This document shows positions 18,664 through 27,251 of a DNA stretch of 64,000 nt, in pieces. Each line of letters opens with the position of its first letter. The stretch's first letter is position 1. The stretch comes from Polynucleobacter sp. AP-Jannik-300A-C4 (GTDB lineage Bacteria; Pseudomonadota; Gammaproteobacteria; Burkholderiales; Burkholderiaceae), in the NCBI RefSeq assembly GCF_018688335.1, contig NZ_CP061316.1, positions 310,001-374,000 on the forward strand, written 5' to 3'. The position numbers and the translations under genes are program-made. The notes under the pieces were generated by a model. That model ran no database searches. It was not told where the DNA came from and saw only the letters and a list, made by a program, of their open reading frames with translations.

Positions 18664-19809
18664 GTGAGTAAAAATATTTTGATCCCGTTTACAAGGCCAT
18701 ATGTTTCAAAGGCAGGGCTTGTGAATTTGCAGAAAGTGGTTAACTCTTCTCATCATTGTGGTGACGGATTTTATACGGAGTATTGCTCGCAATTATTGGA
18801 GAAGGCGTTAGGTTGCGGAAAAGTTTTAATGACATCTTCTTGCACCCATGCTATAGAGTTGGCCGCTTTACTTTTAGAGCTTAGTCCTGGTGATGAGGTG
18901 CTTATCCCTTCATTTGCATTCCCATCATGTGCAAATGCATTTGTTTTGAGGGGTGCAAACCCCATATTTTGTGACTCTAATTTAGAAACGGGGAATATTG
19001 ATGTCGATAAATTAGAGTCATTAATAACTGAACGGACTAGAGCAATTCTGTTGATTCATTATGGGGGTGTTGCCTGTGATATGGATAAAGTGGTGGGGGT
19101 TGCTAGGAAAAACAACCTGACTTTGATTGAGGATTTAGCACATGGTCCATTTGCCTCATATGGCGGAAAAAAATTAGGGACTTTTGGTGATTTGGCGACG
19201 CTTAGCTTCCATCATACAAAAAACTTTAGCTCAGGCGAAGGCGGAGCGCTAATTATTAACAATAAGAAATATCTAGAGCGCGCAGAGATTATGCGTGAAA
19301 AAGGCACGAATCGCTCAAAGTTTATGAGGGGTCAAGTTGACAAATATACTTGGGTCGACGTCGGTTCAAGTTACTTGCCATCTGAATTTCAAATGGCAAT
19401 TCTTGCTGGGGCGCTTGATGATAGGTTTGAGGTTCAGTCTGAAAGGATGGCTATATGGGACCGCTATTTCAATTGCCTTAATTCCTGGGCAATCGATAAT
19501 GGAGTGGCACTTCCATCGGTGCCGATGAAGTGTTCACATTCTGCCCATGTTTTCTATCTTCGCCTCCCATCTCTGCGAGACCGGACTCGATTTATAGCAT
19601 TTATGAGGGATAGGAAAATCGATTGCCCTTTTCACTATCAGTCCTTAGATAACTCTCCAATGGGTCTAAACTTTTTTTCGTCTGATTCTCGGAGGCTCGC
19701 TAAAGCTGAGTTGCTAAGTAATACACTGGTTAGACTTCCATTGTGGTTTGGTTTGAGTGCCCATGACCAGGGAAATGTGATTGATGCTGTGTCTAGTTTT
19801 TCGATATAA
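18664..19809 (+). CDS. DegT/DnrJ/EryC1/StrS-family aminotransferase (WecE-like)
   Basis: A 381-residue PLP aminotransferase resembling dTDP-4-amino-4,6-dideoxygalactose transaminase. The start IPFTRPYVSKAGL is typical of WecE-type enzymes, followed by LMTSSCTHAIELAALLLEL, LIEDLAHGP, and the PLP lysine in LSFHHTKNFSSGEGG. The start is GTG at 18664. It would make an amino sugar such as Fuc4N from a 4-keto-6-deoxy nucleotide sugar. It differs clearly from the first aminotransferase of the cluster, implying two amino sugars or two steps. The dehydratase that feeds it is not in the window. Confidence 0.9.
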   Translation: MSKNILIPFTRPYVSKAGLVNLQKVVNSSHHCGDGFYTEYCSQLLEKALGCGKVLMTSSCTHAIELAALLLELSPGDEVLIPSFAFPSCANAFVLRGANPIFCDSNLETGNIDVDKLESLITERTRAILLIHYGGVACDMDKVVGVARKNNLTLIEDLAHGPFASYGGKKLGTFGDLATLSFHHTKNFSSGEGGALIINNKKYLERAEIMREKGTNRSKFMRGQVDKYTWVDVGSSYLPSEFQMAILAGALDDRFEVQSERMAIWDRYFNCLNSWAIDNGVALPSVPMKCSHSAHVFYLRLPSLRDRTRFIAFMRDRKIDCPFHYQSLDNSPMGLNFFSSDSRRLAKAELLSNTLVRLPLWFGLSAHDQGNVIDAVSSFSI

Positions 19810-19848
19810 AGGCATTGTGATTAATATTGGCGGTTTAAAAGCTCGCGT

Positions 19849-20625
19849 ATGAATACACCATTGGTGACTGTTGCCGTCCCATCTTTTAATCAGGGGGCAT
19901 TTCTTGATGCTGCTTTAGCTTCCATTTTTCAGCAAGATATACCTTTAGAGGTATTCGTAATGGATGGCGGATCCACTGATGGCACTATCGATATAATTAA
20001 AAAGTGGGAGCATTTGCTTAGCGGCTGGAGGAGTCATAGGGATGATGGTCAGGCGTCTGCCATTAATGAGGGTATTGCGCTTGGTAAAGCCCCCTTTGTT
20101 TGCTGGCTAAACAGCGATGATCTTTTTTTACCCGATGGATTAAAAAAACTGCTTTTCAGGCTTATGGATTTACCAGATGCGCCCATGGTTTACGGACAAG
20201 CTTGGAACCATATCTACCCATCCGGAAAATTGACCCCAATTTGGGTGGAGCCTTTTAGCGTTTTAAGGCTATCAAGAAGATGCATTATTGCCCAGCCCGC
20301 AACTTTAATTAGGCGTTCTGCGTGGGAAAGCGTGTGCGGTTTAAATAAACATCTTCAGATGGCTATGGACTACGATTTATGGTGGCGTCTTTATAGACAA
20401 GTTGGCAATCCTTGCTTTCTGGATCAGTTTGTAGCCATCAACACCATACATCAGAATACTAAAACCACAACTAGGAGGCGATTGCATTATCGGGAGGCTA
20501 TGGGCATTGTATATAAGTACTATGGCTCAATTCCTTTGAAATGGTGGCTTTATATACCTTATTCCGTTTGTTACAAAACCATAAGAAATAGATTATTAAG
20601 GTACTTTAATGAAATTGGCTATTGA
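19849..20625 (+). CDS. Glycosyltransferase family 2
   Basis: A 258-residue GT2 enzyme. It begins VTVAVPSFNQGAFLDAALASIFQQ, with VMDGGSTDGTIDIIKKW, VCWLNSDDLFLP (metal site) and MAMDYDLWWRL late in the chain. This pattern is close to the GT2 domain of the carbamoyltransferase fusion, so the two may share an origin. The gene lies 39 bp past the aminotransferase and 60 bp before the next transferase. Soluble; sugar specificity unknown. Confidence 0.87.
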   Translation: MNTPLVTVAVPSFNQGAFLDAALASIFQQDIPLEVFVMDGGSTDGTIDIIKKWEHLLSGWRSHRDDGQASAINEGIALGKAPFVCWLNSDDLFLPDGLKKLLFRLMDLPDAPMVYGQAWNHIYPSGKLTPIWVEPFSVLRLSRRCIIAQPATLIRRSAWESVCGLNKHLQMAMDYDLWWRLYRQVGNPCFLDQFVAINTIHQNTKTTTRRRLHYREAMGIVYKYYGSIPLKWWLYIPYSVCYKTIRNRLLRYFNEIGY

Positions 20626-20685
20626 TTAGCCCAATAACTTTTTCCCATTTTTGGCCGATGTTCAAATAATTTTCCTTATCGTTGT

Positions 20686-21792
20686 ATGAGAGTCCTTCAT
20701 TTTTATAAGACCTATTTCCCTGATTCATTCGGTGGAGTTGAGCAAACCATTTTTCAATTAGTGGCTGGATCCACTCATCTCGGAGTGAAATCAACCGTGC
20801 TATCACTCTCTTCAAAGAAGAGTAATGACGCTATTGGGTTTGGCGGACAGCGAATTGTGACGTGCAAGAGCAATTTCAAGATTGCATCTACAAACTTCTC
20901 TTTAAGTGCATTCCAAAAATTTGCAGAGCTTTCAAAGACGGCAGATATTATTCACTATCATTTTCCATGGCCATTTATGGATATGGTCCATTTTTCAATT
21001 AATCACGGTAAACCATCTGTTGTTACATACCATTCCGACATAATCAAGCAAAAATTTCTTTTGAATTTATATCGCCCATTGAAAAATAAATTTTTAACTG
21101 ATGTTGATGCTATTGTTTCGACTTCACCAAATTATTTTGTGACCAGCAATCTTTTGCAGCAGCATAGAGATAAAGTAGAGGTCATTCCAATTGGAATAGA
21201 TAGAGCTTTATATCCGCCTATAGAGTTGGGCCGGTCTGAAAAATGGCGATCAATAATTGGCGAAAAGTTTTTTCTATTTATTGGCGTCCTTAGGTATTAC
21301 AAAGGTATCAGCATACTTCTTGACGCCTTGGCCCTTGGTGATCTGCCTACAGTTATCGTTGGAGCGGGAGCAATTGAGGGCGAGTTAAAGAAGCAAGCTG
21401 CCTCATTGGGCTTGAAAAATGTAAAATTTTTGGGGTTCTTGTCAGATCAAGACAAAGTAGCGATCATTGATTTATCTTTTGCGATAGTATTTCCATCTCA
21501 CCTACGATCTGAAGCTTTTGGGATTTCGCTCTTAGAAGGTGCGATGTTCGGTAAGCCAATGATCTCAAGTGAAATTGGAACTGGAACCTCATTTATTAAT
21601 ATTGATGCGGATACGGGTATTGTGGTTCCTCCCTCGTCCCCAAGGGATTTGCACCTTGCGATGATTTACCTATGGAGAAATCCGCAGATAGCAAAAAAAA
21701 TGGGGATTAATGCAGCCAAGCGTTATTTTCAATTATTTACTGCCGATAAGATGTGTCGGAGTTATCATGATCTTTACAAGCGGATTATTTGA
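20686..21792 (+). CDS. Glycosyltransferase family 4 (GT-B)
   Basis: A 368-residue enzyme with a complete GT4 pattern: N-terminal HFYKTYFPDSFGGVEQTIFQL, VVTYHSDIIKQ, IPIGIDRALYPP, FLFIGVLRYYKGISILLDAL, and the donor-site FPSHLRSEAFGISLLEGAMFGKPMIS with two glutamates. GVEQT near residue 18 is typical of mannosyl- or rhamnosyl-type transferases of this family. It would act on the cytoplasmic side. It is the last glycosyltransferase before the lipid-carrier initiating enzyme. Confidence 0.9.
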   Translation: MRVLHFYKTYFPDSFGGVEQTIFQLVAGSTHLGVKSTVLSLSSKKSNDAIGFGGQRIVTCKSNFKIASTNFSLSAFQKFAELSKTADIIHYHFPWPFMDMVHFSINHGKPSVVTYHSDIIKQKFLLNLYRPLKNKFLTDVDAIVSTSPNYFVTSNLLQQHRDKVEVIPIGIDRALYPPIELGRSEKWRSIIGEKFFLFIGVLRYYKGISILLDALALGDLPTVIVGAGAIEGELKKQAASLGLKNVKFLGFLSDQDKVAIIDLSFAIVFPSHLRSEAFGISLLEGAMFGKPMISSEIGTGTSFINIDADTGIVVPPSSPRDLHLAMIYLWRNPQIAKKMGINAAKRYFQLFTADKMCRSYHDLYKRII

Positions 21793-21934
21793 GGACGTCC
21801 TTATTTCTGGTTAATCAGAATTGAGTAGATCGCTCCATAGGAGGTATTTCCTGGTTTTAATTGGGAGTCGAGCGAAATTATTTAGGTTTTTGATGCTATA
21901 TTTTGTACATGTTGTCTGGATCTAGAATAGTCAA

Positions 21935-23035
21935 ATGAATGTCCTAGCAGTTTCTTTCTTGTGCTCGTTACTCATCTCCCTCTGGGTGCTGCGCTTTAGT
22001 CACATACATTCCCGCTTTACTGCTGACTCCGATCTCTCGGGGGTGCAAAAGTTCCATGCTATAGCCGTACCTCGTATTGGTGGAGTTGGTATTTTTGTGG
22101 GTGTATTGCTTGCTTTGTGCGTGCGCTATTTTCAGAACTCAAGTGTTGACCATTTTGGCCTCCTATTAATTTTTTCTGCTTTACCTGCTTTTTTAATTGG
22201 CTTGCTCGAAGATGTCACCAAAAGAGTTGAGGTGAAGGTCCGGCTTTTGGCTTGTATGGCATCAGCAGGTTTGGCTGGTTATCTTTTTAATGCTTGGTTA
22301 GGCGGTCTGCAGATTTTTGGTTTTGATAGCTTGATGCTTGCATATCCAGCCTTCTCAATTTTGATTACTTGTTTTGCTGTGTCTGGCGTTGCCAATGCAT
22401 TTAATATTATTGATGGCTATAACGGCTTATCTTCTATGGTTGCGGTAATCATTTTATCTGGCCTTGCGTATGTTGCTTTTCAGGTAAGTGATTTCCCCAT
22501 CATGATTAGTGCGCTAGCCATGATTGGGGCATTATTTGGCTTCCTGGTTTGGAACTATCCTCGTGGGCTGATTTTTCTGGGCGACGGTGGGGCTTACTTC
22601 ATTGGGTTTTGGATTGCTGAACTCTCTGTCTTATTGACCTCACGCCACCCAGAAGTTTCAAAGTGGTTTCCATTACTGCTATGTTTTTACCCGATCTTTG
22701 AGACGCTTTTTACGATCTATCGTCGCGCAATTCTAAGGCGTACTCATCCTGGCATGCCGGATGCCTCACATTTGCACCAACTTATCTACATGCGGATTAT
22801 CCGTTGGTCTACTGGCAGTGACGATGGAGTTTTAGTAACGGAACGGAACTCCATGACTTCACCTTATCTGTGGGTTTTGGCCGCCCTTTCAGTTATCCCC
22901 GCAATTTTATTTTGGCGTTACCACATAGTATTAAAAGCTTTTTCAGGGGTATTTGCTGTTGTATATGTCTGGATTTACTGGAGTATTGTGCGTTTCAAGG
23001 CGCCCCTTTGGTTGCGCATAAGAAATCATCCCTAG
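21935..23035 (+). CDS. Undecaprenyl-phosphate sugar-1-phosphate transferase (MraY/WecA/WbpL family)
   Basis: A 366-residue polytopic membrane enzyme that starts glycan synthesis by moving a sugar-1-phosphate from a UDP-sugar to undecaprenyl phosphate. Family motifs are KFHAIAVPRIGGVGIF, the aspartates of GLLEDVTKRVEVKVR, NAFNIIDGYNGLSSM, and FLGDGGAYFIGFW. The C-terminal HPGMPDASHLHQL carries the conserved histidine region of the WecA group. GC content rises here relative to the cluster upstream, so this may be the conserved edge of a variable locus. The UDP-sugar used (GlcNAc, FucNAc or other) is uncertain. Confidence 0.92.
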   Translation: MNVLAVSFLCSLLISLWVLRFSHIHSRFTADSDLSGVQKFHAIAVPRIGGVGIFVGVLLALCVRYFQNSSVDHFGLLLIFSALPAFLIGLLEDVTKRVEVKVRLLACMASAGLAGYLFNAWLGGLQIFGFDSLMLAYPAFSILITCFAVSGVANAFNIIDGYNGLSSMVAVIILSGLAYVAFQVSDFPIMISALAMIGALFGFLVWNYPRGLIFLGDGGAYFIGFWIAELSVLLTSRHPEVSKWFPLLLCFYPIFETLFTIYRRAILRRTHPGMPDASHLHQLIYMRIIRWSTGSDDGVLVTERNSMTSPYLWVLAALSVIPAILFWRYHIVLKAFSGVFAVVYVWIYWSIVRFKAPLWLRIRNHP

Positions 23036-23070
23036 CATCCTGATGCTTTGCTTATTGAGTTGTTCATTGC

Positions 23071-24090
23071 CTATGGTACTAAGCTCAAGAACAAATACTC
23101 AAAGAAAATAATTAAATGCACTATGCCTTGCAATAGAGTGGTTCTGCCAATCGCTAGAGTCAAGGCTCCTGTGAAGAAGCTTAGATACATTAGAGCCATA
23201 TTGAGGTTGCTTATACCTAGGCTTAGCGGTAGGTTAAAAAGAATGGCAATTATTGCTACTGTGGGGATGGTGAGTCCGATGCTGGCTAATGCCGATCCTA
23301 GCGCCAAGTTCAAGCTGCTTTGTAATCTATTGGCTCTAGCAGCCCTGACTGCTGCATAGCCCTCTGGCAGAAGTACCAGCATGGCAATTGCGATACCCAC
23401 TACCGTCTTTGGCGCATCTGCTGCTTTAACCCCAGCCTCAATTGCTGGGTTGAGCGCTTCGGCTAGTCCCACTACCACGATGAGCGAGAGTAATAATAAG
23501 AATACGCTGATACTCGTTTTGAGGTTGCTAGGTTTATCTGCATGGGCATCGCTGTTTATTTTTCCATCTTCCATTTTTGGAAGGTAGTAGTCACGATGAC
23601 TGACTGTCTGGAAAAATAAGAAAGCAATATAGAGTGCAAAGCAGGCAACGCCTGCAAAAGCAAGCTGACTCTTGGTGAAATCTGGCCCCGGCGTACTAGT
23701 TGTGACAATCGGCATGACCAAGATAAAGGTAGCCATAGCAGTCAGTACGGCCAACGCTGAATTGGTGCCCTCATTACGGAAAGACATCTCATGATGTTTA
23801 AATCCACCCATAAAGATGCATAGGCCAATCACTCCGTTAACTACGATCATGACTGTAGCAAAGACAGCATCACGGGCAATAAATTCAGAGCCCTCATGAC
23901 CAGATAGCATCATGGCGATTATTAGAGAGACTTCAATAATTGTGACGCTAATCGAAAGCACGAGGGTTCCGTAGGGCTCCCCTGTTTTGTGGGCAATTAC
24001 TTCAGCATGATGGACGGCAGAGAGGGCTGCGCCAACAAGAGTAATACCCATTAGAGTGATGAACCAGGTTTGGCTAAGGAGATTTGTCAT
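23071..24090 (-). CDS. chaA: ChaA-like calcium/sodium:proton antiporter
   Basis: A 339-residue inner-membrane exchanger with about eleven helices. The two inverted halves each carry an acidic ion-binding segment of the CaCA/CAX family: GEPYGTLVLSISVTIIEVSLI in the first half and GSALASIGLTIPTVAII in the second. The layout and length match ChaA. It is convergent with the preceding transferase gene (35 bp apart) and probably has its own promoter in the gap that follows. The ion preference (Ca2+, Na+ or K+) cannot be read directly. Confidence 0.9.
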   Translation of the reverse strand: MTNLLSQTWFITLMGITLVGAALSAVHHAEVIAHKTGEPYGTLVLSISVTIIEVSLIIAMMLSGHEGSEFIARDAVFATVMIVVNGVIGLCIFMGGFKHHEMSFRNEGTNSALAVLTAMATFILVMPIVTTSTPGPDFTKSQLAFAGVACFALYIAFLFFQTVSHRDYYLPKMEDGKINSDAHADKPSNLKTSISVFLLLLSLIVVVGLAEALNPAIEAGVKAADAPKTVVGIAIAMLVLLPEGYAAVRAARANRLQSSLNLALGSALASIGLTIPTVAIIAILFNLPLSLGISNLNMALMYLSFFTGALTLAIGRTTLLQGIVHLIIFFEYLFLSLVP

Positions 24091-24529
24091 TTATCTAGGA
24101 GTGTGGAGTGCTTATGTTCAGGGTAAAATTACAAAATTAATACTTGTAGTTTAAAAGGTTTGTGTGAATATAAATTCGAAGGCAATCATCTTATTTGGCC
24201 ATGGTGAAGATTGGACGTATGTCTAAACGCAAGCAATCAGAAATCCAAAAAGCAAGTCAATTGTTAGATAGCTAAACGCGCCTGTTTTTATGGTGATGGT
24301 AGCGGTAATGATGGCAGCATTGCAACGATCCTGAGAATAATTTCATCTGACTTCAGCCCCTTTTAAAGTCAATAGCCAAAACAATGCGATATACAAGCGC
24401 TGGGAATGCCTGTTTCTGAGTTGGTTTAGTCCAACCATAGTGGCTTGCCACTCAATTTCTAGTTTAAAACCCTGAGTTTGTTGATACAGTAGACCCTTTA
24501 TTGCAATTAATTTCATCGAAAGCCTGCAC
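24091..24529. other. 439-bp intergenic region with a possible cbiX fragment
   Basis: No complete gene is seen here. The region separates the divergent ChaA-like gene and the HdeD-like gene, so both promoters should be here. A minus-strand open frame of 62 codons at 24343-24531 has no family pattern and covers the start of the HdeD-like gene, so I do not call it. The only coding-like trace is at 24164-24226 and is listed separately. Confidence 0.6.
24164..24226 (+). pseudogene. Possible N-terminal remnant of a CbiX-type chelatase
   Basis: A GTG-started frame encodes about 20 residues including AIILFGHG, the usual opening of CbiX/sirohydrochlorin cobaltochelatase-like proteins (AIILFGHGARDP...). 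It then runs into a stop. Nothing recognisable follows in any frame. Eight matching residues are weak evidence; it could be chance. Confidence 0.22.
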
Positions 24530-25108
24530 ATGACGGATTTATCCCTGACTCAAATTCAAGAAATCCGCGCTGCGGTCCTTGGCGCTGCAGCTAAAGTGCC
24601 AGATATCTTAATTGGTATGGGCATTCTTTTTATTGTCCTCGGAATGATTGGCATTGCTGGTCAGACCTTATTTTCGTTTGTCACGATTAATGTATTAGGC
24701 GCATTTTTGGTATTAGGTGGTACCGTACAATTTGCTCATGCCATCAAATCCACTGGATGGAAGAGTGTCGGTATTCAGGTGGTATTGGCTGTTTTATATG
24801 TTGCTGCCGGCATTTACACTTGGGCCTTCCCTATTCCTGCTTTAGGGGCAATTACCCTCTGGCTTGCTGCAATCTTTTTTATAACTGGCATTTTACGCTT
24901 GATCTCTGCATTTCAGCATCGTCATTTCCGTGAGTGGTTCTGGTTGGTGCTGTCCTCTGTAATTTCTATCTTGATGGGTGTTCTGATCATGAATGGCTAT
25001 CCAGAGAGTAGCTTGTGGTTGCCTGGTTTGCTCATTGCAATTGAACTGCTCTTGCAGGGCTGGTCATTGCTTTTCTTGGGCTTAGCTGCACGTTCATTGA
25101 CTAAGTAA
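24530..25108 (+). CDS. HdeD family (DUF308) membrane protein
   Basis: A 192-residue protein with six short hydrophobic helices in pairs, the pattern of HdeD/DUF308 acid-resistance-associated membrane proteins: GMGILFIVLGMIGI, GAFLVLGGTVQFAHAI, YVAAGIYTWAFP, LAAIFFITGILRLI, SVISILMGVLIM. Its biochemical function is unknown. The gene stands alone and is followed by a small basic protein gene. Confidence 0.85.
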   Translation: MTDLSLTQIQEIRAAVLGAAAKVPDILIGMGILFIVLGMIGIAGQTLFSFVTINVLGAFLVLGGTVQFAHAIKSTGWKSVGIQVVLAVLYVAAGIYTWAFPIPALGAITLWLAAIFFITGILRLISAFQHRHFREWFWLVLSSVISILMGVLIMNGYPESSLWLPGLLIAIELLLQGWSLLFLGLAARSLTK

Positions 25109-25140
25109 TGGTGAGGGATGTATTCATACATTAAAGCGTT

Positions 25141-25320
25141 ATGGCAATGAAAAAAACTGATCTCTATAAGAACCTTGCGTTGGCTACCGCTCAGAGTATG
25201 AAGAATGCCAAGAAGGTGCCTAAGCCTGGCGCAGCTGAGAGTGTTGCCAAGACCAAGAGGGAACTCGCTAGCAGCAATCCCATGCTCGCGTCTTTAATGG
25301 GCAAGGCCAAATCTAAGTAG
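25141..25320 (+). CDS. Small basic protein, unknown function (59 residues)
   Basis: A 59-codon frame from ATG 25141 to TAG 25318-25320, starting MAMKKTDLYKNLAL. About a fifth of the residues are lysine or arginine. It contains repeated SMKNAKK and SVAKTKRE stretches and the tail SNPMLASLMGKAKSK. It is rich in Lys/Ala, with no membrane segment, and could bind nucleic acid or the ribosome. It sits 32 bp after the HdeD-like gene and 13 bp before the acyltransferase, exactly filling the gap, and its codon use looks like real coding sequence. No family recognised. Confidence 0.6.
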   Translation: MAMKKTDLYKNLALATAQSMKNAKKVPKPGAAESVAKTKRELASSNPMLASLMGKAKSK

Positions 25321-25333
25321 CTCTTAATCACTC

Positions 25334-26410
25334 TTGAAGCAAGCCTCCCCACTATTACTGATTGATCTACTTAAGGTCTTTGCAGCACTCGTCATCATCC
25401 TGCACCACCTTGCTAGCTATGGACAGATTGCAGTAGATGCGCGAGCATTTTTGCCCAGCATCATGGGTTGGCTATTTGAGTACGGACGTTTTGCAGTGCA
25501 AATATTTTTGGTGATGGCAGGGTACTTGGCCGCGCAATCACTGACCCGATTTGCAAATGAAAAATTTAGCAGCCAGAAATTACTGCGAGTCATCATTAAT
25601 CGCTATCTTCGCTTGTTTGCACCATACGTCGCCGCTCTGATTTTTATCATTTTTTGCGCTTGGATTGCTCGTCACTGGGTAAATGATGAGTTCGTTGGCG
25701 AGCAAGAGACGCTGGGTCAATTTGTGGCACACCTGTTTTTTCTGCAGGGCATTTTAGGTCTGGACTCGATTTCTCCTGGCGCTTGGTATGTCACGATTGA
25801 CTGGCAGCTCTACTCAGTACTCGCCATATTGCTCATTTCTTTTTCTTCGTATCAAACCTTAATTTGGTTGCTTAGTATTGTTGCGGTGAGCTCTTTGCTG
25901 TACTTCAATCGCTCGGCGCAGTACGAGTCTTACTTCATTTATTTCGTGGGCTCTTATACCTTGGGAATGTTGGCCTATCTTGCAAAGAACTATGTTGATC
26001 AAAAGATCAGAGTCTTAGCAAAACTGCTGATCGTCGTCATTGGTGTAGTGATTGCAATCTCTTCTTTGCAGGAGGTGTGGGGAAGAAATATATTGGCCTG
26101 GTTTGTAGCTTTACTTCTATTGCTTTGGGGTGACGCTAGCTATCCTAATTTGCGTCAAGATGGAATGAATGCCAAAAGAGTGTTCTTGCGAGCAATTGCG
26201 TGGGCAAGCCCACGCGCTTACTGCGCATTCTTAATCCACTTTGCATTTATTTTGTTGGCAAATACGATTTATATAGCCTGGGGCTTGCACGCTCATGCTA
26301 GTGGTCCTATTGCTATTGGTCTAATGCCAATGGTGGTGTTATGTAGTGCGATCGCTGCTAACTACTTATATCGCTGGGTAGAGATTCCATCAGCCAAGTT
26401 AAAGATTTAG
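25334..26410 (+). CDS. Acyltransferase family 3 (OafA/NodX-like) membrane protein
   Basis: A 358-residue protein with about ten membrane helices. It opens LLLIDLLKVFAALVIILHHLASYG, in which the LK-x-FAAL-x-V-x2-HH segment is the hallmark of acyltransferase-3 proteins that O-acylate surface sugars or lipids. A second mark is GRFAVQIFLVMAGYLAAQSL, followed by AWYVTIDWQLYSVL. The start is TTG at 25334. It has no C-terminal SGNH domain. The acceptor is unknown; LPS, peptidoglycan or an exported glycan are all possible. Confidence 0.87.
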   Translation: MKQASPLLLIDLLKVFAALVIILHHLASYGQIAVDARAFLPSIMGWLFEYGRFAVQIFLVMAGYLAAQSLTRFANEKFSSQKLLRVIINRYLRLFAPYVAALIFIIFCAWIARHWVNDEFVGEQETLGQFVAHLFFLQGILGLDSISPGAWYVTIDWQLYSVLAILLISFSSYQTLIWLLSIVAVSSLLYFNRSAQYESYFIYFVGSYTLGMLAYLAKNYVDQKIRVLAKLLIVVIGVVIAISSLQEVWGRNILAWFVALLLLLWGDASYPNLRQDGMNAKRVFLRAIAWASPRAYCAFLIHFAFILLANTIYIAWGLHAHASGPIAIGLMPMVVLCSAIAANYLYRWVEIPSAKLKI

Positions 26411-26467
26411 AAGATTATTTTTTATCTTGTGGGCTTGAAAACCATTTAATGTTTGGGTGAATTCAGC

Positions 26468-26488
26468 ACCTTTAAAAGGTCGTATAAT
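26468..26488 (+). promoter_or_regulatory. Palindrome plus perfect -10 element before NYN gene
   Basis: The palindrome ACCTTTAAAAGGT (26468-26480) is followed at 26483-26488 by a perfect TATAAT. No good -35 box is seen at 17 bp, so this may be an activator-dependent or extended promoter. Transcription would start near 26495 and enter the possible small RNA that follows. Confidence 0.45.
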
Positions 26489-26493
26489 TAAAC

Positions 26494-26574
26494 CACGACT
26501 CACCCATTAACCGTTCGGCATATCCGATTGCTTTTTGGGCGACAGACCACCTTCGGGTGGTTTTGTCTTTTCTG
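26494..26574 (+). ncRNA. Candidate small RNA or structured leader
   Basis: About 80 bases downstream of the TATAAT element. The first hairpin is TCGG-CATAT-CCGA (about 26514-26527). The second is ACCACC-TTCG-GGTGGT (26546-26561) followed by TTTGTCTTTT, which has the shape of a rho-independent terminator with a stable UUCG tetraloop. There is no convincing frame inside it. It may be an independent small RNA, or a terminating leader that controls the NYN gene whose reading frame opens just after. I do not recognise an Rfam family. Confidence 0.4.
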
Positions 26575-26584
26575 GAATGGAAAA

Positions 26585-27244
26585 ATTATCAAAACTACTA
26601 TTTATATCGATGGTTACAACCTCTATTACGGTTTGCTAAGAAATTCAAAATTGAAGTGGCTGGATATTGTGAAGTTATTTTCTGAGTACATCTTAGATAA
26701 AAATGTAGAATTAACTCAAGTGCGCTATTACACGGCGCCTGTCCTCGGAAGGATGTCGGATGACCCGATGTCAACCCAGCGACAAAGGCTATATCTTCAG
26801 GCCTTAAGAAAAATGTTCCCCAATTCTTTGGAAATAATCCAAGGAAAAATTTTAGCGACAACACCCTACCAAAGATTAGTGAGGCCGATTAATGAAGCTC
26901 CTGAATTAAAAATAGTTCAGGTTTATGACTTTAATGAAAAAAAGACCGATGTTAATTTGGCATCAGATCTCATTACTGGCGCTTGGACAGGCGCATATGA
27001 GCAGGCCGTAGTTTGTAGCAATGATTCTGATCTTGAGGGTGCGTTAGCGGCAGTAAAGAGGCACCATGCCCAACTGCGAATTGGCTTAGTTGTGCCAATT
27101 CAAAGTAAAAATCATCGACATATTTCGGGTGATCTAGCAAAATACTCCGACTGGAGGAAAATTCTCGGCGTTTCGCATGTTGCCAATGCGCAGCTGCCAT
27201 TGAAGATTCCGAATTCAAAAATCCAAAAGCCTGACTCTTGGTAG
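26585..27244 (+). CDS. NYN-domain (PIN-like) putative ribonuclease, start codon unclear
   Basis: About 219 residues. The fold is shown by TTIYIDGYNLYYGLL (first acidic residue), NEKKTDVNLASDLI and VVCSNDSDLEGAL, the three Asp positions of NYN/PIN-like nucleases (LabA/DUF88 type), which cut RNA or are scaffolds for RNA decay. The frame opens from a TTG at 26528, but that would translate the terminator-like hairpin. The conserved domain begins at codon 26594, and no ATG, GTG or fitting TTG lies just before it. ATT (26585) or ATC (26588) are the possible starts. An ATG at 26577 is one base out of frame, separated by a run of five A. Confidence 0.75.
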   Translation: MIKTTIYIDGYNLYYGLLRNSKLKWLDIVKLFSEYILDKNVELTQVRYYTAPVLGRMSDDPMSTQRQRLYLQALRKMFPNSLEIIQGKILATTPYQRLVRPINEAPELKIVQVYDFNEKKTDVNLASDLITGAWTGAYEQAVVCSNDSDLEGALAAVKRHHAQLRIGLVVPIQSKNHRHISGDLAKYSDWRKILGVSHVANAQLPLKIPNSKIQKPDSW

Positions 27245-27251
27245 GGGGTGT

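Noticed and set aside
23048..23587. Two plus-strand frames opposite the ChaA-like gene
   Set aside because: They are mirror frames of a well-supported membrane protein gene and show no family pattern of their own.
24343..24531. Minus-strand 62-codon frame in the gap before the HdeD-like gene
   Set aside because: No family pattern, no good ribosome site, and it covers the HdeD-like gene start.
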